Numbered from the stretch's first letter, positions 41,238 to 50,054 are shown. The stretch: DNA of 50,502 nucleotides from Anaerolineaceae bacterium UBA6073 (GCA_002436085.1 DIXT01000011.1:45782-96283); one strand, 5' to 3'. The notes: generated from the sequence alone by a model not told the origin. Numbers and translations are program-made.

Positions 41238-42799
41238 TGAGCGCTGAACAACTGCTGGCTATTGACCACGGTACCCAATCGGTACGCGCGCTGATTTTCG
41301 ACTTGCGCGGCAATCTGCTGGCGAAAAGCCAGGTGCCAATTGAACCTTACTATTCCGCGGAACCGGGCTGGGCGGAACAGGACCCGAAAGTTTTCTGGAA
41401 CGCGTTGTGTGAAGCCTGCCAGAAGCTCTGGGTAATGCCCGGCGTTGATAAAAGCGCCATAGCTGGCGTCGCGCTCACCACGCAGCGTTCCACCATCATC
41501 AACGTAGATGCGCACGGCCAACCGCTGCGCCCGGCTATCGTTTGGCTGGATCAGCGCCGCACGCCAGGCCTCAAACCAGTTAGCGGTCTGTGGGGCTTCT
41601 TGTTCAAGCTGGCTGGCATGACCGGTACCGTCGCCTATCTGCAGTCTGAAGCCGAAGCCAACTGGCTGCATACCTACCAGAAAGATGTGTGGGATAAAAC
41701 CCACAAGTACCTGCTGCTCTCGGGCTATCTGACCTACCTGCTCACCGGCGCTTACGTCGATTCAGTTGGTTCCCAGGCAGCCTACATTCCGTTCGATTAC
41801 AAAAACCAACGCTGGTCCGCCAAATCGGACTGGAAATGGCAGGCTGTCCCGATTCGCCCGGAGACACTGCCGGAGCTGGTGCGGCCAACCGAGCTTTTAG
41901 GGCAAATCAGCGCGTCTGCCTCCGCCGCGACCGGCATCCCGGAAGGGCTGCCTCTGATTGCCGCCGCTGCGGACAAAGCCTGCGAGGTCATCGGCGCCGG
42001 CTGTATTGAACCCAGCACCGCCTGCCTTTCGTTTGGCACCACCGCCACGATCAACACCACGCACAAGAATTACCTGGAAGTCATCCCGCTCATCCCGCCC
42101 TATCCGGCGGCAATCCCGGGTATGTACTCGCTTGAAGTCCAGATTTACCGCGGTTATTGGATGGTTTCCTGGTTCAAGCGCGAATTCGGCATGAGTGAGG
42201 AACGCCTCGCTCGCGAACGGGGCGTGAACGCCGAAGACCTGTTCGATGACCTGATCAACTCGGTGCCAGCGGGCTCGTTCGGATTGATGCTCCAGCCTTA
42301 CTGGAGCCCTGGCCTCAAGCAGCCCGGACCTGAAGCCAAGGGCGCAATAGTCGGCTTTGGGGACGTGCACACCCGACCATATCTGTACCGCGCAATTATA
42401 GAAGGGCTCGCCTACGCGCTGCGGGAAGGTGGGGACCGAACAAACCACCGCTCGCGGGAGAAAATTGAAAGCATCCGCGTTGCCGGAGGCGGTTCGGCCA
42501 GCACCGCGGCGGTGCAGCTTACCGCGGATATCTTCGGTCTGCCGGCTTCACGCCCGCATGTCGTTGAAGCCAGCGGACTGGGGGCCGCGATGGATCTGGC
42601 GGTCGGGCTAAAGCTGCACCCGGATTTTGAAACCGCCGTGCGCGAGATGACGCGCGTCAGTGAAACCTTTGAGCCCAACCCTGAAAACCACAAACTTTAC
42701 GACGAACTCTACAAGCGCGTCTATCTGAAGATGTACAAGCGCCTGCAACCGCTCTATGAGGAACTGGCGGAAATCACCGGTTACCCCCCGCTGGATTGA
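41237..42799 (+). CDS. FGGY-family carbohydrate or polyol kinase
   Basis: A 520-residue kinase of the FGGY family (glycerol, xylulose and ribulose kinases). The N-terminal phosphate-1 motif is AIDHGTQSVRALIFDLRG. ALTTQRSTIINVD and RPAIVWLDQRR follow. The second domain has CLSFGTTATINTT and the adenosine-binding VAGGGSASTAAVQLTADIFG. The substrate is not obvious. The neighbouring remnant of an FAD-linked oxidase hints at glycerol or a related polyol. ATG 41237 has GGAGAG just upstream and overlaps the previous stop. A strong terminator follows. Confidence 0.9.
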   Translation: MSAEQLLAIDHGTQSVRALIFDLRGNLLAKSQVPIEPYYSAEPGWAEQDPKVFWNALCEACQKLWVMPGVDKSAIAGVALTTQRSTIINVDAHGQPLRPAIVWLDQRRTPGLKPVSGLWGFLFKLAGMTGTVAYLQSEAEANWLHTYQKDVWDKTHKYLLLSGYLTYLLTGAYVDSVGSQAAYIPFDYKNQRWSAKSDWKWQAVPIRPETLPELVRPTELLGQISASASAATGIPEGLPLIAAAADKACEVIGAGCIEPSTACLSFGTTATINTTHKNYLEVIPLIPPYPAAIPGMYSLEVQIYRGYWMVSWFKREFGMSEERLARERGVNAEDLFDDLINSVPAGSFGLMLQPYWSPGLKQPGPEAKGAIVGFGDVHTRPYLYRAIIEGLAYALREGGDRTNHRSREKIESIRVAGGGSASTAAVQLTADIFGLPASRPHVVEASGLGAAMDLAVGLKLHPDFETAVREMTRVSETFEPNPENHKLYDELYKRVYLKMYKRLQPLYEELAEITGYPPLD

Positions 42800-42811
42800 A
42801 CAGATACGGAT

Positions 42812-42841
42812 AACGCCTGGGCTTGCGCCCAGGCGTTTTTT
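42812..42841 (+). terminator. Terminator after the FGGY kinase
   Basis: AACGCCTGGGC (42812-42822) pairs perfectly with GCCCAGGCGTT (42827-42837) around TTGC, followed by TTTT. Confidence 0.9.
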
Positions 42842-42983
42842 CAGTCCGACCCTAAAGAATCGTGTTCATCCTGATTGTCGGGATGGGAAATTTCTGTTTT
42901 TCCCGGGCACACTGTTCTATTACCTGGATCTTCCCGGAAAAGCAGGAAATCCTTCCCAAACGGGTTTTACGGGGGCGGACAGG

Positions 42984-42989
42984 TATAAT
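42984..42989 (+). promoter_or_regulatory. Possible -10 element of the GH3 gene
   Basis: TATAAT lies 33 bases before the start codon in a short non-coding gap. No good -35 hexamer is visible at the right distance, so an activator may be involved. Confidence 0.4.
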
Positions 42990-43022
42990 ACAAACAGCAC
43001 ACAGCACACTCTGGAGGTCGGC

Positions 43023-45497
43023 ATGCTTCATTACCTTTCCCGCGAACAAGAAATCCAGGTGGATTCCTGGCTCAGCCAGCTCACCCTGCCCGAAAAGATC
43101 AGTCTGCTTTCCGGCGCAGACAACTGGTCTGTTGCCGCTGTGCCCCGCCTGGGGATCCCCGCAGTGGTCGTCAGCGACGGTCCTAACGGCGTGCGCGCGG
43201 ACCGCGCCAGCAGCCGCCGGCCTGCCGGACCGACCAATTCCTATCCTACCGGAATCGGAATTGCCGCGACCTGGAACCGCCAGCTCACGCGTGAGCTGGG
43301 CGCCGCCCTGGCTGAAGAATGCCGCGAAATGGGCGTGGATGTGCTTTTGGGGCCTTGCGTGAGCATCATGCACAGCCCCCTCGGCGGACGCAACTTTGAA
43401 GCCTACTCCGAGGACCCCTTCCTGGCTGGCGAAATTGGCCTTAACTGGGTGCTTGGTTTACAGCACAAAGGTGTGGGAGCCTCGGTCAAGCATTTCGCGG
43501 GCAACGACCAGGAGCGTGAGCGCATGCGCGTGAATGTGATTGTCTCCGAACGCGCCTTGAGGGAGATTTACCTGGCGCCTTTTGAAAAAATCGTGCGCCG
43601 TGCCCAACCCTGGACGGTAATGGCGGCTTATGCCCGCCTGAACGGGACCTATGCCTCGGAGAACCCCTGGCTTCTGCGGGATGTGCTGAAGGATGAATGG
43701 GGCTTTGAAGGCGCGGTCGTCTCCGACTGGTTTGCGACCCATTCCACAGCGAATGCTCTCAACGCCGGGTTGGACCTTGAGATGCCCGGACCGGCGCTTT
43801 GGCGCGGCCACCACCTGCAGGAAGCCGTGGACACCTGGCAGGTCCCGGAAGAGACCCTGGATGCCGCGGTGCGCCGGGTGCTTGTGCTGATCGCACGCTG
43901 CCTGCCTGGCCAGGTGCCGCCCAGATCCGCCGCGGTGGACACCGTCGAGCGCCGAGCGCTGGCACGGGAAATCGCGCGGCAGTCCATTACGCTGCTGAAA
44001 AACGAGCGCGATTTGCTGCCCATCCCAACCACGGTAAAGAAGATCGCCGTGATCGGGTTGAACGCGAACACGCGCGTTACCGGCGGAGGCAGCTCCTTTG
44101 TGAAAGGCCTATATTGGGTGACGCCGCTGGAAGGACTGCGACGGGCGCTGAATCAGGCTGTGGAGCTTGTATATGAACCTGGCGTGGACAACCGCGTGCT
44201 GCCTCAGGTCATCGAGAGCAGCTTCTTCTCCCAGGCAGACGGCAGCACCGGTCTTCTGGCCAGCTTATACAACAACCCAAACTTTAGCGGCGAGCCGCTG
44301 CGGAAAACCGACCCGGCGCTGGACTGCTGGTGGGGCGGCATGGGACCCGCGGAAGGAAAAATCAACGCGCGCGGTTTCAGCGGCACCTGGGAAAGCCTTT
44401 ACACAGCGGCTGCGAGCGGTGAGACGCCGCTCTTCCTGGCGAACAATGGGCACGCAAAATTGTTTATAGATGACCAACTCGTCGTTGAGAATCACTGCGG
44501 GGATGTGATTCCAGATTACGGCAACTTCAGTTCCGTGTTGGTGGGCGGCTCGATCAGTCTGGAAGCCGGTAAGCAGTACCGCCTGAAGGTTGAATACAGC
44601 TTTGAGACCCAAAACGGTTTTCCGTTCCTGCAGCTGGCGCACTTGCCCCCCTACGTCCCGGAAGACGGGCGCGAGCGGGCTGTGCAGGCTGCCGCGAATG
44701 CCGACCTGGCGATTGTCTTCGCGGGTAACCCGGACAGCTACGAGACGGAAGGCGCCGACCGCCCAACCATGCGCCTGCCGGGCAGCCAGGATGAACTGAT
44801 CGCGGACGTGGTCCGTGTTAATCCGCGTACGGTTGTAGTCGTTCACGCCGGAGCGCCGATTGAAATGCCCTGGGCGGATCAGGTTCCCGCCATCCTGTGG
44901 GCGTACTATCCGGGTCAGGAAGGCGGGAACGCGCTCGCGGATTTGCTGACTGGCGCGCTGTCCCCCTCCGGGAAACTGCCAATGAGTATCCCCTGCCGAC
45001 TTGAAGACGACCCGACCTTCGTTAATTATCCCGGCGACCAGTCCATCCTATACGGAGAAGGCATTTTTATCGGCTACCGCAACTACGACCTGCGTAAAAT
45101 AGACGTGCGCTTCCAATTCGGGCATGGGCTTTCCTATACCCGCTTTGAGTACAGCGATCTGCGCTGCCCCGAAAGCTTCCGTGCGGGGGATAAGGTGGAA
45201 ATCAGCTTTACGCTCCGCAACAGCGGCGAAAAGCCCGGCGCGGAGGTCGCCCAGGTTTACGTGCGGGACGTACAAGCCAGCGTTCAGCGGCCGGTGCGTG
45301 AACTGAAAGGCTTCAGCCGCGTCCAACTGGAGGCCGGCGAGGAGACCCGGGTGAGCATCCAGTTGGATGAACCCGCCTTCAGCTACTACGACCAGGACAG
45401 GCACTCCTGGACGCTGGAACCGGGCTACTTTGAAATTGAAGTGGGCAGCTCCTCGCGCGATATCCGCTTGAAAGGCAGCCTGCGCTTGGAGATGTAG
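43023..45497 (+). CDS. Glycoside hydrolase family 3 beta-glucosidase with PA14 domain
   Basis: An 824-residue glycosidase without signal peptide, so probably cytoplasmic and acting on imported oligosaccharides. Order of domains: GH3 N-terminal barrel (about 15-290) with VSDGPNGVRAD, KHFAGNDQE and the nucleophile Asp235 in VVSDWFATHS; then GH3 C-terminal domain. It is interrupted by a PA14 domain (about 400-545) with LASLYNNPNFSGEPL and NNGHAKLFIDDQLVVEN. The protein ends with a fibronectin-III-like domain (about 735-815). PA14 inserts shape the active site in yeast and bacterial relatives. I start at ATG 43023 with GGAGG upstream. The longer frame overlaps the kinase and its terminator. Confidence 0.92.
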   Translation: MLHYLSREQEIQVDSWLSQLTLPEKISLLSGADNWSVAAVPRLGIPAVVVSDGPNGVRADRASSRRPAGPTNSYPTGIGIAATWNRQLTRELGAALAEECREMGVDVLLGPCVSIMHSPLGGRNFEAYSEDPFLAGEIGLNWVLGLQHKGVGASVKHFAGNDQERERMRVNVIVSERALREIYLAPFEKIVRRAQPWTVMAAYARLNGTYASENPWLLRDVLKDEWGFEGAVVSDWFATHSTANALNAGLDLEMPGPALWRGHHLQEAVDTWQVPEETLDAAVRRVLVLIARCLPGQVPPRSAAVDTVERRALAREIARQSITLLKNERDLLPIPTTVKKIAVIGLNANTRVTGGGSSFVKGLYWVTPLEGLRRALNQAVELVYEPGVDNRVLPQVIESSFFSQADGSTGLLASLYNNPNFSGEPLRKTDPALDCWWGGMGPAEGKINARGFSGTWESLYTAAASGETPLFLANNGHAKLFIDDQLVVENHCGDVIPDYGNFSSVLVGGSISLEAGKQYRLKVEYSFETQNGFPFLQLAHLPPYVPEDGRERAVQAAANADLAIVFAGNPDSYETEGADRPTMRLPGSQDELIADVVRVNPRTVVVVHAGAPIEMPWADQVPAILWAYYPGQEGGNALADLLTGALSPSGKLPMSIPCRLEDDPTFVNYPGDQSILYGEGIFIGYRNYDLRKIDVRFQFGHGLSYTRFEYSDLRCPESFRAGDKVEISFTLRNSGEKPGAEVAQVYVRDVQASVQRPVRELKGFSRVQLEAGEETRVSIQLDEPAFSYYDQDRHSWTLEPGYFEIEVGSSSRDIRLKGSLRLEM

Positions 45498-45570
45498 CGC
45501 CAGCCTGGTGCAATCGCCTTGCGGTCTGGCAGCCTTTTTGACGCCCTCACGGACCCCTTGTTAAAAGAAG

Positions 45571-45590
45571 CAGCTCCCTCTCGGGAGCTG
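45571..45590. terminator. Terminator hairpin between convergent genes
   Basis: CAGCTCCC (45571-45578) pairs with GGGAGCTG (45583-45590) around TCTC. Both flanks are T-rich in their own direction (TCTTATT on plus, CTTCTTTT on minus), so it may serve the GH3 gene and the NYN gene alike. Confidence 0.65.
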
Positions 45591-45602
45591 TCTTATTCAG
45601 GT

Positions 45603-46361
45603 TTACTGTTCTTCTTTAGCGCGGATTAGAATCAACGATTTGCCAACCGGTTTCTTCAGGTCAAAAAAGTTCTTGCGTGCGCGCAACAAGATGGCAAGTT
45701 GTTTGGCACCGTAGGTGCGCGGGTCAAAGCTGGGGTCAATCCGGCGCAGCGCCGTGCCGACCTCTGAGAGGGTTGACCAGCCGTCGTCATCGGAGCCTGC
45801 CATGTCAATGGCCTGATTGACCTTTTCAATCAGCTCAAGGTCCGTGGGGGAAAGCTGCTCAATCTTCTGCTGTTTTTGAACGGCTTTGTGTTTCTGCTTT
45901 TCGCGTTCTTCCATGTTTTCGGTGTAGATGAAAACATCGCAGGCAGACACAAACGCGCGCGGCGTGGACTGTCTGCCAATCCCGATGACCATCTTGCCGC
46001 TCTCGCGGATGCGCGTGGCAAGGCGGGTGTAGTCGCTGTCGCTGGAAACCAGACAAAAACCGTCCACCTGGTCCTTGTGCAGGATGTCCATCGCGTCGAT
46101 AATCATAGCGGAGTCGGTCGCGTTCTTGCCGATAGTATAGCGAAACTGCTGGATGGGTTGGAAGGCATAGGAATTAAGAATATCCTTCCAGGATTTCATG
46201 TTAGAGGTCGTCCAATCCCCATAGACCCGACGGATGGTCGCGCTGCCAAAGCGGGCGGCTTCAACCACAATCTGCTCAATCAAACTGGACTGCGCGTTAT
46301 CGCCGTCGATGAGGATGGCAACACGCTTTTCTGTGTTGTTGTTAAGTGTTTCAGAGTTCAT
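45603..46361 (-). CDS. NYN-domain (LabA/DUF88) protein with OST-HTH/LOTUS domain
   Basis: A 252-residue putative RNase. The NYN domain (about 8-150, PIN-like) shows the acidic pocket: AILIDGDNAQ near the N-terminus, KNATDSAMIIDAMD in the middle and LVSSDSDYTRLATRI towards its end. A Lys/Gln-rich helical linker follows (about 150-170). The C-terminal OST-HTH/LOTUS domain (about 175-245) contains WSTLSEVGTALRRIDPSFDPRTYG and is an RNA-binding module. RNA cleavage is the usual inference for this architecture. The substrate is unknown. It stands alone on the minus strand. Confidence 0.88.
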   Translation of the reverse strand: MNSETLNNNTEKRVAILIDGDNAQSSLIEQIVVEAARFGSATIRRVYGDWTTSNMKSWKDILNSYAFQPIQQFRYTIGKNATDSAMIIDAMDILHKDQVDGFCLVSSDSDYTRLATRIRESGKMVIGIGRQSTPRAFVSACDVFIYTENMEEREKQKHKAVQKQQKIEQLSPTDLELIEKVNQAIDMAGSDDDGWSTLSEVGTALRRIDPSFDPRTYGAKQLAILLRARKNFFDLKKPVGKSLILIRAKEEQ

Positions 46362-46466
46362 ATATCTATTATACCTTTCATCGCGCTCCCACGCGAAGCA
46401 TGTGCGCTGCTGCTTCTACGCTCCCAGCGCTACCGATGGAGGCAAGATTTACAGTGGAAAGTGCAT

Positions 46467-46490
46467 AAAAAAAACGCGGTCTCTGCCGCG
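46467..46490 (-). terminator. Terminator of the msrB-msrA operon
   Basis: On the minus strand CGCGG and CCGCG (46475-46490, six-base loop) are followed by eight T residues (46467-46474). It starts nine bases after the msrA stop codon. Confidence 0.8.
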
Positions 46491-46498
46491 GCATTATC

Positions 46499-46966
46499 TT
46501 AACAAACGCTTACCCCATGTTTACGGTAGTAATTTTGGTGATATTCCTCCGCCGGGTAAAAACTATCCAGCATTTCCAGCTGCGTCACGATTGGACGCTC
46601 AAACGCTCCGGATGTCTCCAGGAAGGTAATAACCTGTTCAATCGTTTCTTTCTCTTCCAGCGAGGCGTAAAACACTATGGAGCGGTACTGCGAGCCGAAA
46701 TCAAGCCCTTGCGAGCAGCAGTTCGTTGGGTCGTGGAAGGAAAAAAAGAGTTCGAGGAGCTGCTGTAAGCTGACTTCGTCAGTCTCATAGACTACCTTTA
46801 CGGTCTCGGCATGACCGGTAGTGTCCTGACAGACCTCACGGTAAGTCGGTTCCTTGGTCGTGCCGCCAGAATACCCGACCTGGGTTTCCAGGACGCCGTG
46901 TACACATTGGAACTTGGCTTCCAGTCCCCAAAAACATCCCCCAGCTAAGTAGGCTTCCTTCCTCAT
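46499..46966 (-). CDS. msrA: Peptide methionine-S-sulfoxide reductase MsrA
   Basis: Repairs the S-epimer of methionine sulfoxide. The 155 residues begin with the active-site motif LAGGCFWGLEAKF, Cys11 being the catalytic residue. GYSGGTTKEPTYREVC, GHAETVKVVYE, FFSFHDPT and the second AEEYHQNYY motif follow. A terminal Cys (last residue) could act as resolving residue. The start overlaps the msrB stop (ATGA), so both reductases are made together. Confidence 0.95.
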   Translation of the reverse strand: MRKEAYLAGGCFWGLEAKFQCVHGVLETQVGYSGGTTKEPTYREVCQDTTGHAETVKVVYETDEVSLQQLLELFFSFHDPTNCCSQGLDFGSQYRSIVFYASLEEKETIEQVITFLETSGAFERPIVTQLEMLDSFYPAEEYHQNYYRKHGVSVC

Positions 46967-47385
46967 TGGCTTCTCAATTCCACTGTTTTATTTTCTTCCG
47001 GCACAAAGCGCAAGGCTGCCGAGTTTAAGCAATAACGCAAACCGGTCGGCGGCGGTCCATCGCGGAAGACGTGCCCCAGGTGGGCTTCACAGCGCGCACA
47101 GCGCACTTCCTGCCGCACCATCCCGTGGCTAAGGTCCAGGACCTGTTCAACATTCTCAGCCGCAATTGGCTGGAAGAAAGAGGGCCAGCCCGTACCGGAG
47201 TCAAACTTGCTGCCGGAGGAAAACAGCTCCAGGTCGCAGCAGACGCAGCGGTAGACGCCGTCCTGCTTGTGGTCGTAAAAGACGCCGCAGAAAGGCGTTT
47301 CAGTGCCCTTCCGGCGGGTCACGCGGTATTGCTCTTCTGTGAGCACAGCGCACCATTCTTCATCGGTTTTACGTATCTTTTCCAT
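46963..47385 (-). CDS. msrB: Peptide methionine-R-sulfoxide reductase MsrB
   Basis: Repairs the R-epimer of methionine sulfoxide. The 140 residues include YRCVCCDLELFSSGSKFDSGTGWPSFFQPI and VRCARCEAHLGHVF, whose two CxxC pairs bind structural zinc. The catalytic Cys lies in LRYCLNSAALRF. It is the Cys form, not the selenocysteine form, although the operon at 16836-26616 suggests that this cell makes selenoproteins. Followed directly by msrA in one operon. Confidence 0.95.
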   Translation of the reverse strand: MEKIRKTDEEWCAVLTEEQYRVTRRKGTETPFCGVFYDHKQDGVYRCVCCDLELFSSGSKFDSGTGWPSFFQPIAAENVEQVLDLSHGMVRQEVRCARCEAHLGHVFRDGPPPTGLRYCLNSAALRFVPEENKTVELRSQ

Positions 47386-47456
47386 AAGCCTTATGACAAT
47401 ATAACACGGAAAAAGGAGTTGAATCGCGCTCGCACACCCCTAGTACAAAGTTGTTA

Positions 47457-47494
47457 ACACAGAAGCTGCCAGAAATGGCAGCTTCTGTGTTTTT
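47457..47494. terminator. Strong hairpin after the ROK kinase gene
   Basis: ACACAGAAGCTGCCA (47457-47471) pairs perfectly over 15 bases with TGGCAGCTTCTGTGT (47476-47490) around GAAA. It lies 17 bases after the ROK stop on the minus strand. The T run is better on the plus strand, so it may also block opposite transcription. Confidence 0.7.
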
Positions 47495-47507
47495 AAAAGC
47501 AGGCGTT

Positions 47508-48485
47508 TTACAGGTCGCCCTTATGCGCCGCCCAGACAGCCAGTCCAATAATACCGGCGTCATTGCCCAGTTCACCCGGCACAATTTCCATTTGGTCAGC
47601 TGGCATAATCAGCATCCGCCGCCGTACTTCCTCGCGAATCGGGCGCAAAAGCAGTTCGCCAGCAGCTGCGACCCCACCTGTGATAACCACGCGCTTGGGG
47701 CCAACCACCAGCGCGGCGTTCATAATCGCCACGCCAATGTACGCGCCGGCTGTATTCCAGATGTCGAGCGCGACCTCGTCGCCAGCTTCCGCGGCAGTCG
47801 CGATGACATGTGCCGTGATTTTGTTCAGGTCGTAATTGACCAGCTCCCCGATTTTCGTCGCCTGGCCCTGCACCACCGCTTTCAGTCCCATCGCCGCGAT
47901 AGCCGGCCCGGACGCGAAAGTTTCCACGCAGCCGTAATTGCCGCAGCCGCACTTTGGGCCGTGAAAATCCACCGTGATGTGCCCAAGCTCTCCCGCGGTG
48001 CCGCCCTGATTCAGGACGAGCTGATTGTTTATCACCACCCCGCCGCCAATGCCGGTCCCGATCGCAAGGCAAAGCATGCAGTCCACGCCTTTGCCCGCGC
48101 CAAACGCCCATTCGCCGTAGGTAATCGCGCGCACGTCGTTCATGATGTAAACCGGCACCTTCAGATGACTCTCCAGCAGCGCTTTGATCGGCACGTCAAT
48201 CCAATGCCCGGGGAAGTTCGGGATAAAGCTGGTGAGGCCTTTTTCGATGTCCAGGCGGCCAGGCGCGGATAAGCCCACGCCGCCAATCTGCGACCACTCA
48301 AAGCCCGCTTCAGCCACCATCGCCGTAATCAGGTTCGCGATGCGGCTGATGACCGCCTCGTGCCCTAAATACGAGAGCGTTTTAGTGTCTTTGGAAGCGA
48401 TAACCTGGCCGGTGCTTAGGTCCACCAGCCCGGCTTTGATGTTTGTGCCGCCTAAATCGCAGCCGACGTAATACTGGGTATGCAT
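47508..48485 (-). CDS. ROK-family glucokinase
   Basis: A 325-residue sugar kinase of the ROK family. The N-terminal ATP-binding motif is GCDLGGTNIKAGLVD. The sugar-binding and ROK signatures follow, LAIGTGIGGGVVINNQ and GELGHITVDFHGPKCGCGNYGCVETF. The latter holds the zinc-binding CxCGxxGCxE motif and the catalytic region. GPKRVVITGGVAAAGE lies in the C-terminal domain. Glucose is the most likely substrate, consistent with the beta-glucosidase nearby, but this is inferred. I start at ATG 48485 with AGGAGA upstream. A GTG two codons earlier overlaps that site. Confidence 0.9.
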   Translation of the reverse strand: MHTQYYVGCDLGGTNIKAGLVDLSTGQVIASKDTKTLSYLGHEAVISRIANLITAMVAEAGFEWSQIGGVGLSAPGRLDIEKGLTSFIPNFPGHWIDVPIKALLESHLKVPVYIMNDVRAITYGEWAFGAGKGVDCMLCLAIGTGIGGGVVINNQLVLNQGGTAGELGHITVDFHGPKCGCGNYGCVETFASGPAIAAMGLKAVVQGQATKIGELVNYDLNKITAHVIATAAEAGDEVALDIWNTAGAYIGVAIMNAALVVGPKRVVITGGVAAAGELLLRPIREEVRRRMLIMPADQMEIVPGELGNDAGIIGLAVWAAHKGDL

Positions 48486-48491
48486 GCGCAC

Positions 48492-49012
48492 TCTCCTGCT
48501 TGCTTTATTTCAGGATGAATTATACAACGGGATGCGCAGGTTACGGAGAAGCTTCATGCGGGGTTGGACAGAAGCGGCGGATTTGCAGTCATGTTAGTCG
48601 CACGGCTGGGAAACGGGCGCAATTAATGTTTAGCATGGAGACCTTACGGTCAACCCCCGCGCGCGCGATGTGCTCACACTGAAGTGGAGGTGTATCAGGA
48701 GACCGGCGCGACTAGAACGCGCTTGGTCAGGAGACCCGCGCAATCAGAGAATGACGGGTTAGCGATACGGAAGGCGATGCGGTTTGCTTAAAGGGTGAAT
48801 TGAGACCTTCGGTCGAGTCGCGTGTAGGATCTGGAGACCGGCGCGTTCAAAGGAAGGTTCAAGCCGATCATGATCCTGGGAGAAGATCCAGTGGAGGAGA
48901 TGGATAGGGCAATTAATAACTAGACAATTCTAAGGAATTAAGCACTCAAGCAGATGTATCCCACACAAGCAGGAGACCAGGTCAATCCCTGATGATTAAA
49001 AGTAAACTAAGT
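48492..49012. other. Gene-free stretch with repeated GGAGACC motifs
   Basis: No protein or RNA gene is recognisable. GGAGACC occurs at 48637, 48698, 48730, 48835 and 48972, and TGAGACC at 48803. Several copies are followed by GGCGCG or lie in small hairpins, such as GACCTTACGGTC and GACCTTCGGTC. The spacing is irregular, so it is not a CRISPR or simple tandem repeat. Confidence 0.6.
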
Positions 49013-49684
49013 TTACTTGCCTACCTTATATTGTTTACAAAGCAATATTAATGCTTTTTTGATAGATTTTCTCTCCTTTTCAGAGGTATACAAGCCTAAA
49101 TGCAAGAATAATTTGTGCTCACCAGAAGAATCCAGAGCAATATTCTGAATGAGTGTATTTTGTATATGCAGGGCATTTTCTTCCTTCTTCGCCTTGAGGA
49201 AATTGGCAATATATTCCAGCATCATAAAAGGATGGGCATCTGTTCGCTGATTTGTACTCATCTGGATAGCGCAAGATTGGATCCAACATTTGATGGCCTC
49301 ATGTAAATTATGCTCCATCACCTTTATATTTATATCTGCTTCGTCAAAATACCACTGACCAAGTTTATCCAGCAGAGATACTTTGCTTTTTGATTTTTTC
49401 AAACCCTCTTCGTAAGTTGCTTTCTCAAGAACTGGATTAAAGAATTTTTTCCTCTGGATGTAACCCTTCCAGACGTAAACGAAGTCAAAATCAGGGTAGA
49501 GCGCTAGGGCATTTTTGACCTGCGCCAGTACTTCCATTCGATTTGAGCTCCTAAACAGGGTAGGAATCTGGGATGTGGCTTCCATTTGGCGCCAATCCCG
49601 AGTTTCGATTTCCTCCTCAAAAGGAAATGAAAAACATTGATTTACATATTCATCCTTTGTCAATTTTATGGTCTGGATTATCAT
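49013..49684 (-). CDS. Protein of unknown function, AT-rich gene
   Basis: I do not recognise a family. The 223-residue product is mostly helical and rich in Lys, Glu and Asn. Alternating patterns such as EVLAQVKNALALYPDFDFVYVWKGYIQRKK and TYEEGLKKSKSKVSLLDKLGQWYFDEADINIKVMEHNLHEAIKCW look like degenerate TPR helices. No signal peptide or catalytic motif is visible. The start at 49684 is supported by AAAGGAGA six bases upstream. Base composition is clearly lower in GC than all neighbours, and it lies between a gene-free stretch and a coding remnant next to a tRNA. Recent acquisition is therefore likely. Confidence 0.75.
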   Translation of the reverse strand: MIIQTIKLTKDEYVNQCFSFPFEEEIETRDWRQMEATSQIPTLFRSSNRMEVLAQVKNALALYPDFDFVYVWKGYIQRKKFFNPVLEKATYEEGLKKSKSKVSLLDKLGQWYFDEADINIKVMEHNLHEAIKCWIQSCAIQMSTNQRTDAHPFMMLEYIANFLKAKKEENALHIQNTLIQNIALDSSGEHKLFLHLGLYTSEKERKSIKKALILLCKQYKVGK

Positions 49685-49735
49685 GGAGTCTCTCCTTTCA
49701 TAATATAGACTCAATTGCAAAAATTAATGAACGCT

Positions 49736-49755
49736 CCCCGCAGCTTGCTGCGGGG
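49736..49755. terminator. Hairpin upstream of the AT-rich gene
   Basis: CCCCGCAGC (49736-49744) pairs perfectly with GCTGCGGGG (49747-49755). On the minus strand it is followed by a T-rich stretch (TTCATTAATTTTTG), so it may end transcription coming from the tRNA side. Confidence 0.55.
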
Positions 49756-49779
49756 TATCTAGTTTATCCTTGTTTCTCA

Positions 49780-49938
49780 CTAAAATAATTTAAGTTGTTC
49801 GTCATCATGTATTTGTCTGTAGTCCTCCTCTATTCCTTGCTCTTCTACATATCCTCTGATCGCGCTGGTGTCCCGATACCCATCCACTTCGTGGTGGGCA
49901 CAAGCCGTGCGCGCAACCTGACCGGAGGCCTCGAACAA
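49780..49938 (-). pseudogene. Short coding remnant
   Basis: A minus-strand frame without ribosome-binding site reads about 52 codons, including GYRDTSAIRGYVEEQGIEED and ending in DEQLKLF. The amino-acid pattern looks protein-like, and the end resembles C-termini of small accessory or transposon-type proteins, but I cannot name a family. A stop codon lies just upstream of the frame. It may be the tail of a gene lost by insertion or deletion beside the tRNA. Confidence 0.3.
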
Positions 49939-49971
49939 TTGTAGATCTCGCCAGCAGGATTAAACGCAAGG

Positions 49972-50043
49972 TGGGTCCGAAAGGATTCGAACCTTCAACC
50001 AAGCGGTTATGAGCCGCCTGCTCTGCCACTGAGCTACGGGCCC
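49972..50043 (-). tRNA. tRNA with CAT anticodon (tRNA-Met or tRNA-Ile2)
   Basis: A 72-base tRNA. The acceptor GGGCCCG pairs with CGGACCC (one C-A mismatch). The D arm is GCTC/GAGC. The anticodon loop CTCATAA gives CAT, and the T arm contains GGTTCGAATCC. The discriminator is A. It is not an initiator by its first base pair (G-C). Elongator Met and lysidine-modified Ile2 cannot be separated by eye. It lies 11 bases after the stop of the membrane-protein gene on the same strand. Confidence 0.9.
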
Positions 50044-50054
50044 CCTTAGGTCGT

